Part shown: one piece after another, positions 10,344 through 24,588 of the stretch
Numbering within the stretch: the first letter of the stretch is position 1
How the letters are laid out: each line of letters starts with the position of its first letter
NCBI GenBank assembly: GCA_023231475.1
Contig: JALJEE010002622.1
Coordinates: 23,813 to 87,812, forward strand
DNA: 64,000 nucleotides
Source of the DNA: Seison nebaliae
Lineage: Eukaryota > Rotifera > Pararotatoria > Seisonacea > Seisonidae
Reading direction: 5' to 3'
The notes under the pieces: model-generated
Database searches by the model: none
What the model was told of the DNA's origin: nothing
The model's input: only the letters and a program-made list of their open reading frames with translations
Position numbers and translations under genes: made by a program

Positions 10344-13250
10344 CTAAAATAGAGAAATTGTTGGAAATATTTAATTCTACTCACAATTTGGAAGAAGGAT
10401 GATGAAATGGTGAGAGAGATGGTTTTTCTTCCGGCAGCTAATCCAAAAATGGAAATAGAGAAGATATTCTAATATCACATCAGATTATATAGACATTAGT
10501 AGATATTCGTAATTTTTTTTTTTTCGAAAATCTAACGAGAACAATGAGATGATGATCGAATGAGAATTTGGAATGGAGTCTCTGTGAAGGAAGGAAGGAG
10601 GAATTGAAAGGAAGAATAAACTCATATAAGTGGAAGACATACGAATATCTGATTTGAGAAGGGATTAGCATTTCTCCATCGATTGACCATGTTGAGAGAA
10701 GAAGGAAGAGAAATCATCAAAAATATCATCATCTCTTAATCATCACTCGTTCACCATTTCCATATTAGTTAATGTAGGTGAAAGAAGTATTTATTCAGAT
10801 CAGAAGTTTGTGATATTCACTCAAAAAACGAAAAAGAAAACATTCATTTATCTATCTAAACACAATGAGTTTCACTCGATAAATTTCCATCATTTTCAAA
10901 TTTCGTATCAGATACGTGTTTTCTCGTACACCTACAATCGTAATGGTAATGGAAGAGGAGAGATATGGAGGGGAAAGAATGGAAGAATTGAAATAACATC
11001 TCTAATTAATAATCTTTTTCATTCAACACATAAATTTGGGATATGTTCGCGTACAAACCAAACGGATAAGTAGTTGAAAGAGACAAGAAATGGAATGGAA
11101 TGGAAGTTATTGAAATTCATTCATTCCATTTCTTCTCCTTAAGAATATTATTAATTTTTACGATCCTTTCCATACTTCTCCCTCCTCTCTCTCTCTCTCT
11201 CTCTATCAAAACGAGAAATATGTAACGAAATGATCTTTTGGTGTAATCTTTTGAAAAGGACAGAATGTCGTCGATGAGAAGAAGAAAAAATAATAATTTG
11301 AAGAGTAGATTAATGAATAATATTGACAATGACGTTCTTAATGCTAATCATCATCATCATGTTCGCTCATTTCTCTGTAATGATTCCACTCTCTGTCGTC
11401 GTCGTTTTCTCTTCGACGAATTGACATGGCCAGATGGAGGAAGAAGCACAATATTTATTTTCATAATTAACTTATTTATTTTTTTTATTTTAGGTACTCG
11501 GGATGATGTCGCATCATTAATCCGATCAGATATTACACAGCTATTTGTCTCATCGATGCACGAATCGATGAGAGGTCGATGTGTCGTCATACGTAAAAAC
11601 ACATCGACTCATGGGAAGGCATGTCTATATAATTTGGATGAGATGGAAATTTCCATCAAATAATTCTATTTCCATTTAGACTTGTTTCGCCTGAACATTT
11701 TTTCTTTTTGAATTTCACTCAAATTTCCCTCATTTTCATCATTATATAGATTGGATGATTTTCCTTTAATTTTTTTCTCGTCAACCAAATTAATTTTGAA
11801 AAAAAAAATCGAACGAGATTTGGAAGTTAATTCGAGGGAATGTCTAATTGGAGGGAAGAACGGACGAAGAGAAGGACGAAAAGGAGCAACTGATAACATA
11901 GTTTTCAATGCTCTCTTATTGATAGAGGGTTATGACGGCTCGTTTCATAATCATGATAATGACGAAGATAAGCGGATGGGAAGATGAGAGGAGAACAAGA
12001 AGAAAATTGGCATCGATTCTGAGAGGGGGAGCACCATCGAATAAAGATTGATTGCTCGACTAAAAGAATTTCCTTCATAACGATCAACGGACAATTAATC
12101 GTTGTCGCTTGACTCGCTCATTCATGCCCATCTTATAAAAGCATGTTGTTGTTGTTAATATTATTGTTGATGATGATGATGATGATTGTCATCGAATAGA
12201 CGTAAAAAAAAAGGAAGAAGGAGAATGAAAGAATGATTTTCTATTCTTTTAGAAATATTATGAAATAATCATCCTCTTTCCTTTCCCTCATCATCTTATC
12301 GATGCATCGAAAGTACATCGGTCAATTATCATCTTTCATCCAACATTCAGGACTATTTGATGTTGATGTTGATGAAGGAATAGAACTGAACAGAATTCAT
12401 TAAAATTCAGAACACTTCATATTTCCTGCGATAAATTGTCGTTCAAAAAAAAAAAAAAAGAAACTATTTAGTCGCCTCCAATTATTTATTCATTATCACA
12501 ATTCATTCCGTATCATTCCCGATGAAAACATCATTAACGATTTAGAGAAAATTGATGAAAGAAAGGAAAGAATGTGATAATGAGAACAGGAGAATCTTCT
12601 CAATCATTCTTCTTTCTTTCCATCAATTTCCTCTTCTGATTTATCAACTAATGCAATTGGAATAATAATGATAATGATGATGATAATAATGACCTAATGA
12701 TGCGAATGATCAAATCCTATAAAAATTATTTAAGAATTCTCATTTCTCATTCCTTCTCAGAAAAACATATCAATTTCATCAATTTCCTTCTTTGATTGTT
12801 TGTTAGAGATAAGTTATTTCCTTCGTTAATTATTTATGCAGATTGTCAACATTCCTCCGGATCGATTTTCTCAGAATTGATAAATAAATTCTTGTGCTAA
12901 TAAGAAAAAATCAATTCGAATCGAATAGCAATGCCAATGTGTCATTGCAGTATCAAAAGTATGAACAAAAAGAAGAAATAATAATTTTTACGGAAAACAA
13001 CTTTTGCGTTCCGTCAAATCTCTTTCCAATCCCCAACAACAACAACAACAACAGATTATTCTTTTCCTAATCCATTTCCTCGTCATTGTTCGTCGAGATG
13101 AAATTGAATGTACTATCAGACAAATGAATCGTTCAATTGAATGTCATTTTGAGTGATAATCTTCTCCCAACATCCTCACACATCAATAGTTCTCACAAAA
13201 GAAAAAAAAAACCGTTTTTCTTTCTCATTTAACGGAAATATTCAATCGTT
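10344..13250. other. Intergenic or intronic DNA with one weak ORF
   Basis: AT-rich sequence with GATGAT and CAACAA tracts, a CT run at 11186-11203 and poly-A runs. One plus-strand frame (11265-11663) reads a basic, His-run peptide with an internal hydrophobic stretch. It overlaps a likely intron-like T-rich segment, so I do not call it. If DDI1 starts at 28.2 kb, all of this is intron. Confidence 0.35.
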
Positions 13251-16200
13251 ATGCATTCGTCTTTATCAGCCGCATCTTATCATCCGAAGAAACATCGGAA
13301 TAGTGTCGCTGCTGGTATCAATTCAAAATTATCGATTCAACCTCAACTCTATCATCGACGGAAGGAGAGTTCCATCGTTCCCGGTTCTCATGGAATTCTT
13401 TCTCATCAATCGCTCTCAACCTCCACTAAAAATGATCAACATCATCAACATCATCATCATCAACACCACAACCACCAACAACAACAACAACAAAATCATC
13501 GATCAACTAATAATAATTATTCGATATTCCAACAACAACAACAACAACAACAACAGAGACAAGGAAAGAATTGTTCGATATTTAATTCGACGAAATTTAA
13601 TAAAGAATTTTTGGATTGTCGAAGTGGTTCGAAGAGTTTCATTTCATCATCCTCCTATAACACGATAGCACACAAATTGCCCAATCCGAAGCAATTACTC
13701 ACACATGAATTACATCAACACAGTTACAATAACGAACATGATAGTGGTAAATGGAAAACGGAGAATTCGCCGAATAATAGTTTGGATGAGAATCAGAATA
13801 TCCTTTTCAAAACCGACGCTACTTCAAGGAGAATGTCATTATTACGTATAATGAATCATCGCAATCATTTATCTGCACAAGACAACTTGTTATATAACGA
13901 CGTGACGATGGAGAAAGGTAATAAGAATCATTCCTTCCTCTCACCAGATGACAGTAACGGAATTATACGATCCTCATCTCATGGTCGTGCTTCCACTTCC
14001 TCACTCTTTCAAAACTATCAAACAATCGACATACGAATGGATGACGCACAATCAAACCGCAAATCATTAACAGCCGCCACATCGCCACTCGGAAAGAACA
14101 CACTTTGCCCACCCCAATGGAAGAACGGAAGAATTTGTAGTAATGACGATCTCCTCAATAAGAAAAAAGTGGAGAGTCGACGAGAACGTTTCATTCGACG
14201 CATCTCCCAAATCTTCAACACCTCGTCAGATGGACGTTGTGAATCGGCCGATATTTTCGACGTAGAATCCAATGAGAATCATTCGCCTCATCCACAATCG
14301 TTGAAGAAAATTGGAAAAAATTCAAAAAAAAATTCAAATCAATTCATCAATCCAAAACTCCTTCACACGTCTCTCAATCATCTTTTGCCTCATTCGTTCG
14401 ACGAACAACAATCATTCGCTCAGAGAACGAAAGAACAGAAATTCCACGAGAATTCCTCTCAACGTCATTTACTTTATACGGACGATTCGTCACTCACAAT
14501 CGACGTACATCAACCAATGAGGAATTCCCTTAGTAGTACGGCTGCTTCGGCAATTTCGAAAGAATTGACTGATAAGAATCTCATTCTCATCAACAATCAA
14601 GGTTCCACAGAGTTGATTGATCAACAAAATATTAAACATCTTTCAAAACCATCATTGGTGGGCGAGATGGTGAGAAAAGAAGAGGAGAAAAGTCAATCGA
14701 AAGCACGTTCATCTTTACCGTTATCACTCTATCATAAGATTTCACCGATGATTGATAATCGAACGACAATTAATCAACGAATGCCATCGATAGTTCTCAA
14801 TCAAGACTCGCAAGATATCGAGACGAAAGACACGTGCGAATTAATCGATGGACATCACACAAAGAAAGAATCAGATCAACAACATTTAAGAATAAAAAAT
14901 CTTTTATATTATGATCAACGGAATAGTATGTCAGATGCTGACCGTTATCAATTATCGAACATCGATGACAATGACGATATTCCGATAGTTATCATAAATC
15001 ATCGAGAAAGTAATTCAAATTTGAATAAGAAGAATGATGATGATGATGATGATAATAATGATGATAATGATGATGGTAATGAAGAAGATAAAATTAATGA
15101 AATAATAGAGAAAAATGAAAGAATTTTAAATGAATCGATAAAAATTAATTCAAATATTTCTATTCAACAAAAAGAAGATAAATTAAACGGTTCTTCAAAA
15201 AACATAATGGACGACAATAGAGAGAAGACGGAGAAAATGAGGAGGAATTTACATAAATTTCTCGAGACTGAACGATCGACGGGAATGGATCGATTGACGA
15301 TGATGAGTCAGACATTATTCGGACACAATTCACAATATATCCATTCCAATCATGATAAGACAACGTGTTCAACGAACGATGTGAATGATGTGACGAATGG
15401 ATGTCTCTTGATACCGATGAAGAAATTGATGAGAGATGGAACGTCGAAAGAACTTTATCGATTCTCGTTGCAAGAAGATGGTAGAATGAAAGTGCATCAA
15501 CCCGAAAGGAGAATGGAAAAAACGAGTCCCTTCTACATTTATTGTTCGGCACCCAATTTGAACGAATACGAATATCCATTTGCAAATATCCGGAAAGTTG
15601 ACAATCTCTCCACCAAATCCACTAATTCGTTATGCGAACGACATCGACGACAAAGAGATGATGACACAATCGAACAGAGAAGGATGGAAAACGGGGATGA
15701 ATTGAAGAATGAACTTTCAAATAAGAAAAGGAGGAAAAAGAAGAAAAAGAAGAAAAAGAGAAATGATTTAGAGAGTCGATATCTTCCCGATAAATTAATT
15801 CTGTTGAATGAAATTAGAAAGAAAGAAAATAATAATAATAATAATAATAATAAGAAGAAGAAGAAGAAATGTGAGAGACGACGAAATGATATGATTTGTG
15901 AGAATGATGAGATGATCAACAATTCAAATTTGGTTAAGAAGAAGAACAATAACAACAACAATAACATTAATTTAACATTGAGTCATTTGAAGGAGGAGAA
16001 TATAAATAATATTTCAAATTCGAAAAATTATCCTGATAAGACGGAGAAAGATGAAGAAGGGAAGAAATTGATGAATTTGAAGCAACAACAAAATTTACAG
16101 GATCGAGAATTATTCTTCTCGTCCATATCGAAAGCGAATGATCGATTGATGAGTTATGATAATTATTGCTCGTCATTCAATCCATCGAAAAACCGTTTTT

Positions 16201-16485
16201 ATTTTAATCAATTGAAAGATGAGAATAGTTACTGGAAATCGTTTCATGAGAAACATCCCATCGTCTCACCTAACGACTTCTATCGACGCTTCATCAATCA
16301 GACGATGCATCACAATAAAACCGATCCATCATCATTATTCAATCAACTTCCATGTACGATCGACAAATTCGATTATGATATTCAAGAGGATATCATCGAA
16401 AATTTCAAAGAAACTCTCGTTTATTTTTATTTGAAGAAACAACGCGAAGAACATGAAGAACAACAACGACGTCTATTCATCTATC

Positions 16486-16516
<31 letters not shown>

Positions 16517-17642
16517 GAGATTGAAGGATGAACAAACGATAATGATGAAAAATAAGATGATTGGGAAAGACGAGTCGACAGACGACGACAAATTGAGAAA
16601 AAAGAAAGATCGATTTGTTCGATTGACGAACGAGGAATATTATCAGTTACATTTGGAACATCATCAACGATATCTGGTGATGTTGAAACGACAACAAGAG
16701 TTGTTGAAGGAAATCGATAAACATCAGTCGAAGAAAGCGTTGAACATTTCCATCAATTCAAAATTGCATTCATTCTTCACATCATTCTCAAATGGGAAAA
16801 AAGGGAAAATTCTTCGTCGTTCCTCGTCCCCGCCTTTATGGAAAAGAGATAATTCAAATCGTTCATCTCAACGAAGTCAAACGACTAAATCGATCAAAGA
16901 TCGAAAGGAACATCGTCGATTGGAACAGAGAACTCGTATGCGAATATCGTCATTGGTGACGATTGAGGACGAGGAGGAGAACGAAGAAGATTTCGATAAG
17001 CTTAGGAGTAATTTAGATGGTGGAAAATGTTTGGTGAGCAAACTGAAAACGAAACAATATAAGAAGAGCAAGAAATTGATAATTGAGGAACATTTACATA
17101 AATTGTTCAATCGAACTAAACTCATAAGTGAGAATGAGAGGATTTCACCCGAAATTGAAACCGAAACAGAAATCCGTCATTCTCTCCATAATTCGAATCA
17201 TTCGAATCAGATACATGACGAAACAGAAACTAATATCTCATTGAAAAAGGAGGAGAATAAAAAGAAAAAAAAACAAACGGAAAGTCCTGACAAAACTTCA
17301 TCGAACAATTATAGTAACATCAATTATATAGATGATGGTGATGGTGATGATAATGAAATTGATGGGGATGATGAGGAGAAGAAAGAAAATGAAATTGATG
17401 AAAATGAAAAAGAAGAAAATGAAGATAATCTCATCGACAACAACAACAACAACAACAAGATGATGAATGAGAAGAAATCGTCATTTGTTGGTGAGAGAAA
17501 TACTAAAAATTATTTCCATTCATCACCATCCTTCATCAACTCTTTATGTCGTTGTTTGAGACCGCCGCGTTGTTATGGCGACCGATATTTATCAATCTTG
17601 TGTCTTATTTTCATTATACTTGTCACATTGATTACATTGTAA
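13251..17642 (+). CDS. Large low-complexity tail-anchored protein, 1463 codons, unknown family
   Basis: One uninterrupted frame of 1463 codons with an in-frame stop 21 bp before the ATG at 13251, so this start or a splice acceptor just inside is likely. The chain is almost all predicted disorder. It has a His/Gln block (about residues 63-85), Gln runs coded by CAA, an Asp/Asn block (about 598-615), a Lys run (about 835-845), an Asn run and a second Gln run near 1080. A better ordered stretch lies around residues 970-1075 (KDENSYWKSFHEKHP, IQEDIIENFKETLVYFYLK). The end is a Cys/Pro/Arg cluster (SLCRCLRPPRCYGDR) then about 18 hydrophobic residues to the stop (YLSILCLIFIILVTLITL). That is a classical tail anchor with no lumenal tail, so the bulk should face the cytosol from an internal membrane. 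I do not recognise the family. Confidence 0.75.
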
Positions 17643-18170
17643 TTTCCTATTTCTCTTAACTCGATTTTCAACTTCAACAATATCATCTCATCACTAATCC
17701 AATTTATAACACCAACTAACATTGTCATCATCATCATTATCATCAATGGGTTGATGAGAGAGTGATGAATGAGAATCTGCACAACAACTGCACAAAAACA
17801 AACATGAGAAGAAGAAGGAAAAGAAGAAGAAGAAGAAGGAGAACGGAAGGTTGATTCAACGTGACTGGATTGTCTCGTTTATCGATCGTTTTCGGAAATG
17901 AAACTGACATGACGGAGAGTGAGGAAAGTTGTTCGACGCAAAATCAAAAACGAACGATCAGACGATGAGGCAATATTGAAGAAATTATATAATTAAATTT
18001 CTATTTGACAATTTCTTTAAGTTCCCATCATTTCCTGAGTTATCTCCATCATTCCACGCACACTCATCCATACGCACCCCCAGTTCACGCACATAACCAT
18101 CTCGGTTGATATTTAACGTCTCCCAACAATTGTGTATGTTTGTGCATTTATCTATCTATTTATCTCCGTG

Positions 18171-18234
18171 TGTGTGTGTGTGTGTGTGTATGTGCGTGCA
18201 CATGGGTGTGTAAATGTGTGTGTGTGTGTGTGTG
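18171..18234. repeat. Interrupted (GT)n microsatellite
   Basis: Two GT blocks separated by a short GC-bearing interruption (GTGCACATGGG), 3' of the 1463-codon gene. Confidence 0.9.
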
Positions 18235-19528
18235 TACGGGTTCATAAAGAAATAAAACTTGCTGCAAATTAATCTATTTGTTGTCTCACATATTGATATC
18301 TTCTCGAAATAAGTTTCTTCTCATTGTCTCAACATCCCTCCTCACATCTACTTTCTTTTTGTTTGGAGGGAGGGATGAGAAAATAATATGAGAATTTCCA
18401 ACGGAATAAAATTGATCATCCTCAATTTGCACGAAGAAATAAAATCACAAATATCTTTTGGAAACAACAAATCATCATCGTTCGCGATTATCCTTCAATA
18501 ATCATTATCGAAATAGATTCCTCTTAACTTTCACTTAAAGAATTTTCCCTTGCACTTTCGTTCGTTACTTTCCTTCGTTCCGACATGCCGCTACACTTTC
18601 TTGATCGAATCAAGTTAATTCCATCGTAATTGTCAACATGATCGTCTCGATCTCCTGCACATCCTTCCTCTCATTTCTCTATTCCTTCCTATACACAAGA
18701 AATTATCGCCCCAAATCTGTCTTACTAATACATTGCGCTTTCCACATAAACTTCGACGGTTTCCCAACCATCTCCCTCGAAAGACGATGAGAGAGATAAC
18801 TGAAATCAGAGACAAATCCGTCACCTTCTCCCATCCGATTCGACTGGAACGGTTGAGAAAATTTGAAATTTATTTGAAAAGAAATTTTTTGAAAAAGTGG
18901 AGGGGAGAACGGATGTCAATGGAAAGAAAGGAAAGTTGTTGGTAAATGATAAATGAGATGCGAATAATGATGGAACAATTTTCAGATTATCATCGTCATG
19001 TACTTTTTTGGGGGAAGGATAAAAAAACTAGAAATGATGAACATAAGAACGACGGAGAATGTTTGCTGTTGATGACGTCTATTGTTTGAAAAAAAATTTT
19101 TTTTTTCAAAAGTTTTCTTTTCCATTATTCATTCATCTTCTTCTGCTTCTTCTTCTTCTTCTTCCTTCTCCCCCTCCCTCCACTACTTAGCAGAGAAAGA
19201 ATGACGATTATGATGGGAAGAAGAATAAAAAGAAAATTCATAAAGAAGAAGTTCTCGATCAAAAATATTTTGTGTATCTTCTCTCTCTCTCTCTCTCTCT
19301 CGTCCGTTGTGCACACAAAAATAATCGACGGATGAACAACATGACGTCGTCATTATCATCATCATCGTCTTCGTTGTTGTTGTTGTTGTTGTCGTCGTCG
19401 GCGACTTTGAAGGAGGGATGATATTTACGAGATAGAAATTACAATTGATTTTCTTCTGATAAATATTTTGTTATTTTCAATTGGAAATATCAGTAGATTC
19501 ACATTTTGATTCACTTGTCTCTTCACTC

Positions 19529-19572
19529 GGTGTGTGTGTGTGTGTGTATGTGTGTGTGTGTGTGTGGGTGCG
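19529..19572. repeat. Interrupted (GT)n microsatellite
   Basis: Mostly GT units with one ATGT interruption, ending in a short G/C run. Confidence 0.85.
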
Positions 19573-19794
19573 CGTGTGAGCAATTGGATGAAATCTATTG
19601 GAAAATGAATTCATAACCGAACCAATTCCATGTTGAGCAGAGAAGTATTACTTAATAATTGTGTTGCTCATTTCAAATTCTATCCAGTTCATTCATCGAA
19701 TTAGCACTTATATTCAATTCAATTCAATTCACTCATGCTCCTTTCACTTATTCATTCCTCATATTGATATATCAATTTATTGGAGACAACGATT

Positions 19795-19900
19795 CCTCCC
19801 AGCAAACCATCTATGATTATTATGCCGATAACTATCCATTTCGCCAAGAAGAATTTCTTCCAAATCATCCTCCTCCCCCTCTTCTTCCTCTTCCTTCTAT
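19795..19900 (+). other. Candidate coding exon (protein-like frame, unassigned)
   Basis: One frame here has protein-like codon choice and composition: DNDSSQQTIYDYYADNY, then FRQEEFLPNHPPPP. The surrounding sequence is CT-rich and not protein-like. It could be an upstream exon of the two-TM gene whose main exon begins at 24589. The splice sites are not clear, so the limits are approximate. Confidence 0.25.
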
Positions 19901-21235
19901 TCTCTCAATTCATCTATCAATCTTATCTCATCTAATCTCATCCAATTCAATTCAATTCAATTCCATCACTCACAATCATCTCAGTTCAATTAGTCATCTA
20001 ACTCAATCGATCCACAATCATGTTTTGGTCCAACACAATAAGTGCAACCTCGGAAAAAAGTTACTAATTCTCATTTCATTTCATTACTTTTTACCTCGTT
20101 CAATAATCATCATTAATCATGAGAGATATCGACGGAGAATTTGAATTTTATTAATGACATTGATAGGAAGTGAAATAATGAAAATTGGTGAGGAAAGAAT
20201 TATTGATTTAACTCAGGAAACTGATTCCCATAAAAATGAAAACATATGTGTTTTCCTTCCTGTCTCTCCCAAATGGAAGGTCAAATCGACATCATACCAT
20301 CAATAAAAATAAATGATGGTATCCTCTTCCTCCTCGTCTGTCGTGGACGACATGTGCATAAGAACGGAACGATTGTTGTGAAATGTTGTGTAGGGGAGAC
20401 ATGTCCTCCAATTCCTTATCGAACAATTACAATTTTCTCCTTTTTTTTTCAAATTTATTCAAAATTCTCACGTGATTATTGTTGCTAATCAGTTGAATGA
20501 AATGGCATTCGAATGCAATTTGATCGAGGTCATTTTTCGAAAAGTTCTTCCACCTAACCTACCATTTCCAAATACCCCTCAAAATGAATTAGTGGAAAAT
20601 GTTTTGTGGAAGAAACTAATTATTTCATTCCATCTTCAATACCATCTTTATTCAAGATTCCATTGGAATCATGATTTATTCAAGATAATCTAGCCTCGTT
20701 CGAGATTCGTGCAGAAAGACATGTATCAGAACATGAGATTATCGATTATTAAAAGGAAACTAATTCGGCCGTATCAGGAAAAATATGTCATGTCCGAATA
20801 TTTCCCCACCCGACTTTCTCCTACTACGAATCGGTCACGTAATTAATGATAAAGGATGGGCGAAAATTCAGAACGGATCATTGATATCATAAGAAATGAG
20901 TTTAGTTGATCAAAAAAAAAGGATAAGAAGCAGTCGATGGAGGAGATGTTACGGAAGAATGAGATAATATTAATAAGAATACATTCCTCGCCTCCCCACC
21001 AATATCGGACAAGTAGAATTGAATAAGAAATTTCGAGAGAAATTCATTTCCATTTCCATCAAAATATCAACACCGAATTGGAGAAGGTACATATGCTCGT
21101 CGTCATCGTCGGCGTGTTGTGGAGGAGAAATGTAATTTTCATTTATTGGAAAAAACTTTATTTATTTGGAGTATGATTCCCCTCGATTGGAATTGGAGAA
21201 ATGAACAAGTCGTTCATGCTCCAAACACAAACGAA

Positions 21236-21292
21236 CACACACACACACACACACAGACACATAGACACATAGACACACACACATTAGCACAC
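21236..21292. repeat. Imperfect (CA)n microsatellite
   Basis: CA units interrupted by CATAGACA-type variants. Confidence 0.9.
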
Positions 21293-21490
21293 ACAGTTCA
21301 CGATGGGGAGTAATTGGTGAATGATCGGCCTCTAATCATAATGCTCCAAAAGGAAACAAATGAAAAGTTTACAGTCTAATAATGTCATAAATTATGAAGA
21401 AGGGAGTATCGGATACATTTACCTTCTAAAAGAAATACATCTCATTCCCATTTTTCTCCTCTTTATTTATTCACACTGTTCTCCCCGCAG

Positions 21491-21503
21491 TTACCAGTTA
21501 ACG
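21491..21503 (+). other. Candidate 13-nt micro-exon
   Basis: A strong polypyrimidine acceptor (TGTTCTCCCCGCAG) is followed after 13 nt by a textbook donor (GTAAGT). Acceptor plus donor this close and this good is what a micro-exon looks like. It lies on the coding strand upstream of the two-TM gene and could be one of its 5' exons. No frame can be assigned from 13 nt. Confidence 0.3.
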
Positions 21504-24500
21504 GTAAGTCGCCTGTCTATCCTATCTTTCTCCCCATATTATTCATCCTGAATATCGACTGCTCATTTTTTTGTTGTTGTTGTTGTTGTTGTTGTCAGTC
21601 CTCCATCTCAACCAACACATATCGGGAAGTAGAAATTGGTAAGACGATATACGTTGAATTTACAGAAAAATACATCGGAAGAAGGTAAAGTTATAATAGA
21701 ATCTTTCATTTATATGTCTGATGAGACACAATAATAATGATCATTCACATCAAATCCTAATCACCATTATCATTGTGATTTATTCTTTCGTATTCTTCCT
21801 CATCCTCCTCCTCCTCCTGCTCCTCACATCATTTCTCCAAAGATAAACATCGAAAATTAATGAGGCAATTCAAAATGGCGACGGAAAAAAAATCACAAAA
21901 TTTTCTCTCATCCAATTTTTTGAGAGAATTGTCGATGAATTTGTCAGGTGATATTACAATCTCACAATTGAATAAGGGAAGATTTAGAGGAGATCGGAGA
22001 AAATTGAGAAGGAATTAAAAGTAGTTATTAAAAAGGTTTAGACGCACTTATGATTGGGAGAAAGATTGGGAGAGAATTTAGATGGTATTCTATCGCCATC
22101 GAGATTGTTGAGTGGAAGGACAGAACAGGACAGGACACTCATTCATATCAATATTCATAGAATTATTCATTCCCTTCTCCCTTCATTCATAATAAGAGGA
22201 GAAATTAAATAAGAAATATTCATGTATTTCCATCAACTCGATACAGGATAATGAAAGTGAATGAGAGTCATCGGGTCAACATGAAAAGTTTTAGCCGGAA
22301 AATTATTTGAAAAGAAAAGAAATTTTGCACAATTAGGGATTTGAGTAGTTTTTTTTTTTGAATGGAAATTTATCCATTTCAACTCCAACTTAATAATGGA
22401 TTAAATGAAGTTAAATGAATTTAATCGAAATGAAAGTGAATGGAGAAGATCGAGTGAAGTTTAATTAATATAGATGGTAATATAAACGGAAGTACATCCG
22501 CTTTGTATTAATGAAAATATAGAAGAGTTTCATGTCCTGGCATTCGCCAATCGGTCGTCATGACATTACATCCCAAACTTTTCCATTCGCCACTCATTAA
22601 AGTTTTTAAAAGGAAACGCTTATCAGAAAATAGTGTTGGAGTAAAAGTGATATAGGGAGATGGAAGGAATGAATGACGGAATAGGAGAATGTTTACATGA
22701 CAATTATCATAAGTATGGTGAAATGTATTTGAATATATTGATAATTATTGTGTTGAATTCCACCGCAATTATTTACAATTATCATTCCGAATGATGTTGA
22801 ATGGGAGATGGTGTACTAGAAGGGATGGACATGACGAAATAATTTTATGGTTGTGCACTTTGTGAGCAGTGACCGAATGTCTTCATATTCGCACATTGTC
22901 TAATGGTTTTTTTTTTTTTTGAATTTTGATTATTTTTCTTTGGATGTGTGGGGGAAAATGTGAGAGATTGTATGTGAGTGAGTGAAGGGATTGGAAGAAA
23001 TTTAACTTTCACATTAGAAATGAGAGGAAGGAAAAGGAGTGGAATGAGAGAGAAAGGAACATTATCGACTAATATGATATTGGTGGATATGTATTTGTTC
23101 GTTTATGAAAGTAAAGTATATGCATCAATCAATTTAGTTTCGATTTAACTATTGATATGGATATAGAGGGATGGTAACAAATGTAAAATAATGTCAATCT
23201 ATCAATCAATTGGAAGGGAATGTACTAAATGTCCGATTGGACATGATATGACGGAAAGGACGGCGAATAATCATCGTATCGTTATCATCAAGAGAATTGG
23301 TGGGAGATGACGGAAGGAGATGATTGTTTATGAGATTGGCGAGAAGCACTTTATTTACTAAACTAAACTAACTGTAAGCTAAGTTGATCGAGTTAAGCAG
23401 ATGATAAATTCGTCAATTTTCTCGTTATGAAAATAATTCTCATTTTTCGGACATCAGCAGTTTGAATGATTGAGGATGGAATGGGAAGGAGATTGAGATG
23501 AGAAAGTTGAAAATATTGTTTCATCGATATAAGACTGTTTTCCTTCATTCTTCCGTTATTGATGGGAGAAGGCAATTTATAAACGATATCCATCTTTCCA
23601 GAGAAGATGTGCGGAGATGAGAGGATAGTCGGAGATTCAAACCATCAGGAGAAAGTTGAAAATGAAACGAATGATAAATAATCTGATGGGTAATGATAGT
23701 GATGATGAATATGGTAAGTAGATGATATACACACACATACACACATCGACACACATAGATATATATGCGTGGAATATGAAATTGATATATGTATATCTGG
23801 AAAGGATGTATGATGGAAAGAAGGAAAGGAAGGAATGAATGAAAGAATATTATTTGTAAAGAAATAGATGTGATATAAAATGGAAGAAGATTTTGATTTA
23901 ATCATCAATACATGATGAGTTCATTATGAAAATAAATAAGTTGAAAGAATGTGAACTGGCAAATGGGATGCTTATCATTCCCCCTCTTCTCTATCGAGCG
24001 CTTAATCAGTTCTAATCAAAGAATCTATATCCATTTTCATCAACTAATCCATGTATATCAATCGAGTGAGTGACTCGATCAATTTCTCTAATTCTTCCTC
24101 TTTCATCAATTTACTTCATTATCAAATGAATGAATAATAATAATAATACTAATAATAATCATTATCAAAATGACCATCATCATCATCGCTTTAATAATTA
24201 AATAATTATAATAATAATTATTATTGTGAGGAATATTTAGATTTCTTCCAATCTCATCATCATCATCATGATTGGTCGTGAGGAGAGTAGATGTTTCCAA
24301 ACATCATCTTCATTCCAATTCATTATCTGATGTATATGCAATTGTTACATATGTGCAGTAGAGGAAGAATGTTTTTGACGATTGGGAGAATGGGGGAAAA
24401 AGGAGATATTGGAACTAGAACTTTAAGAAAAATGGTAGCAATGTTCGTCGATCGACAAATGACTTGCTGTCAATCACACACGTATAACATTGAGAGAGTT

Positions 24501-24588
24501 TAGAGAGGAGAAAGGTCGAATAAAATTAAAAGAATTTTCTATTTTCCATTTTCAAACTTATTAAATTGTTGTTAATTTCATTGCGTAG

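Larger units (their letters stand above)
17643..24588. other. Non-coding interval with candidate upstream exons
   Basis: Seven kilobases between two large plus-strand ORFs, with (GT)n, (CT)n, (CA)n and (GTT)n microsatellites and GA-rich tracts. Two exon-like spots are listed separately (19795 and 21491). Otherwise I see no gene. It is probably the 5' introns and promoter of the two-TM protein, on the plus strand. Confidence 0.4.

Noticed and set aside
11265-11663. 132-codon plus-strand ORF with a hydrophobic middle
   Set aside because: The hydrophobic middle is the reading of a T-rich, intron-like tract ending in TTTTAG; neither half resembles a known protein.
13153-13668. 171-codon plus-strand ORF overlapping the 1463-codon gene
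   Set aside because: Shadow frame: its Ile/Asn runs are the out-of-frame reading of CAA/CAT repeats in the larger gene.
15539-15967. Leu/Phe-rich minus-strand ORF resembling a membrane protein
   Set aside because: Antisense of Lys (AAG/AAA) and Asn runs in the 1463-codon gene.
18733-18945. 70-codon basic plus-strand ORF
   Set aside because: Arg/Lys-rich but with no splice partner, homology or repeat in related frames; could be chance.
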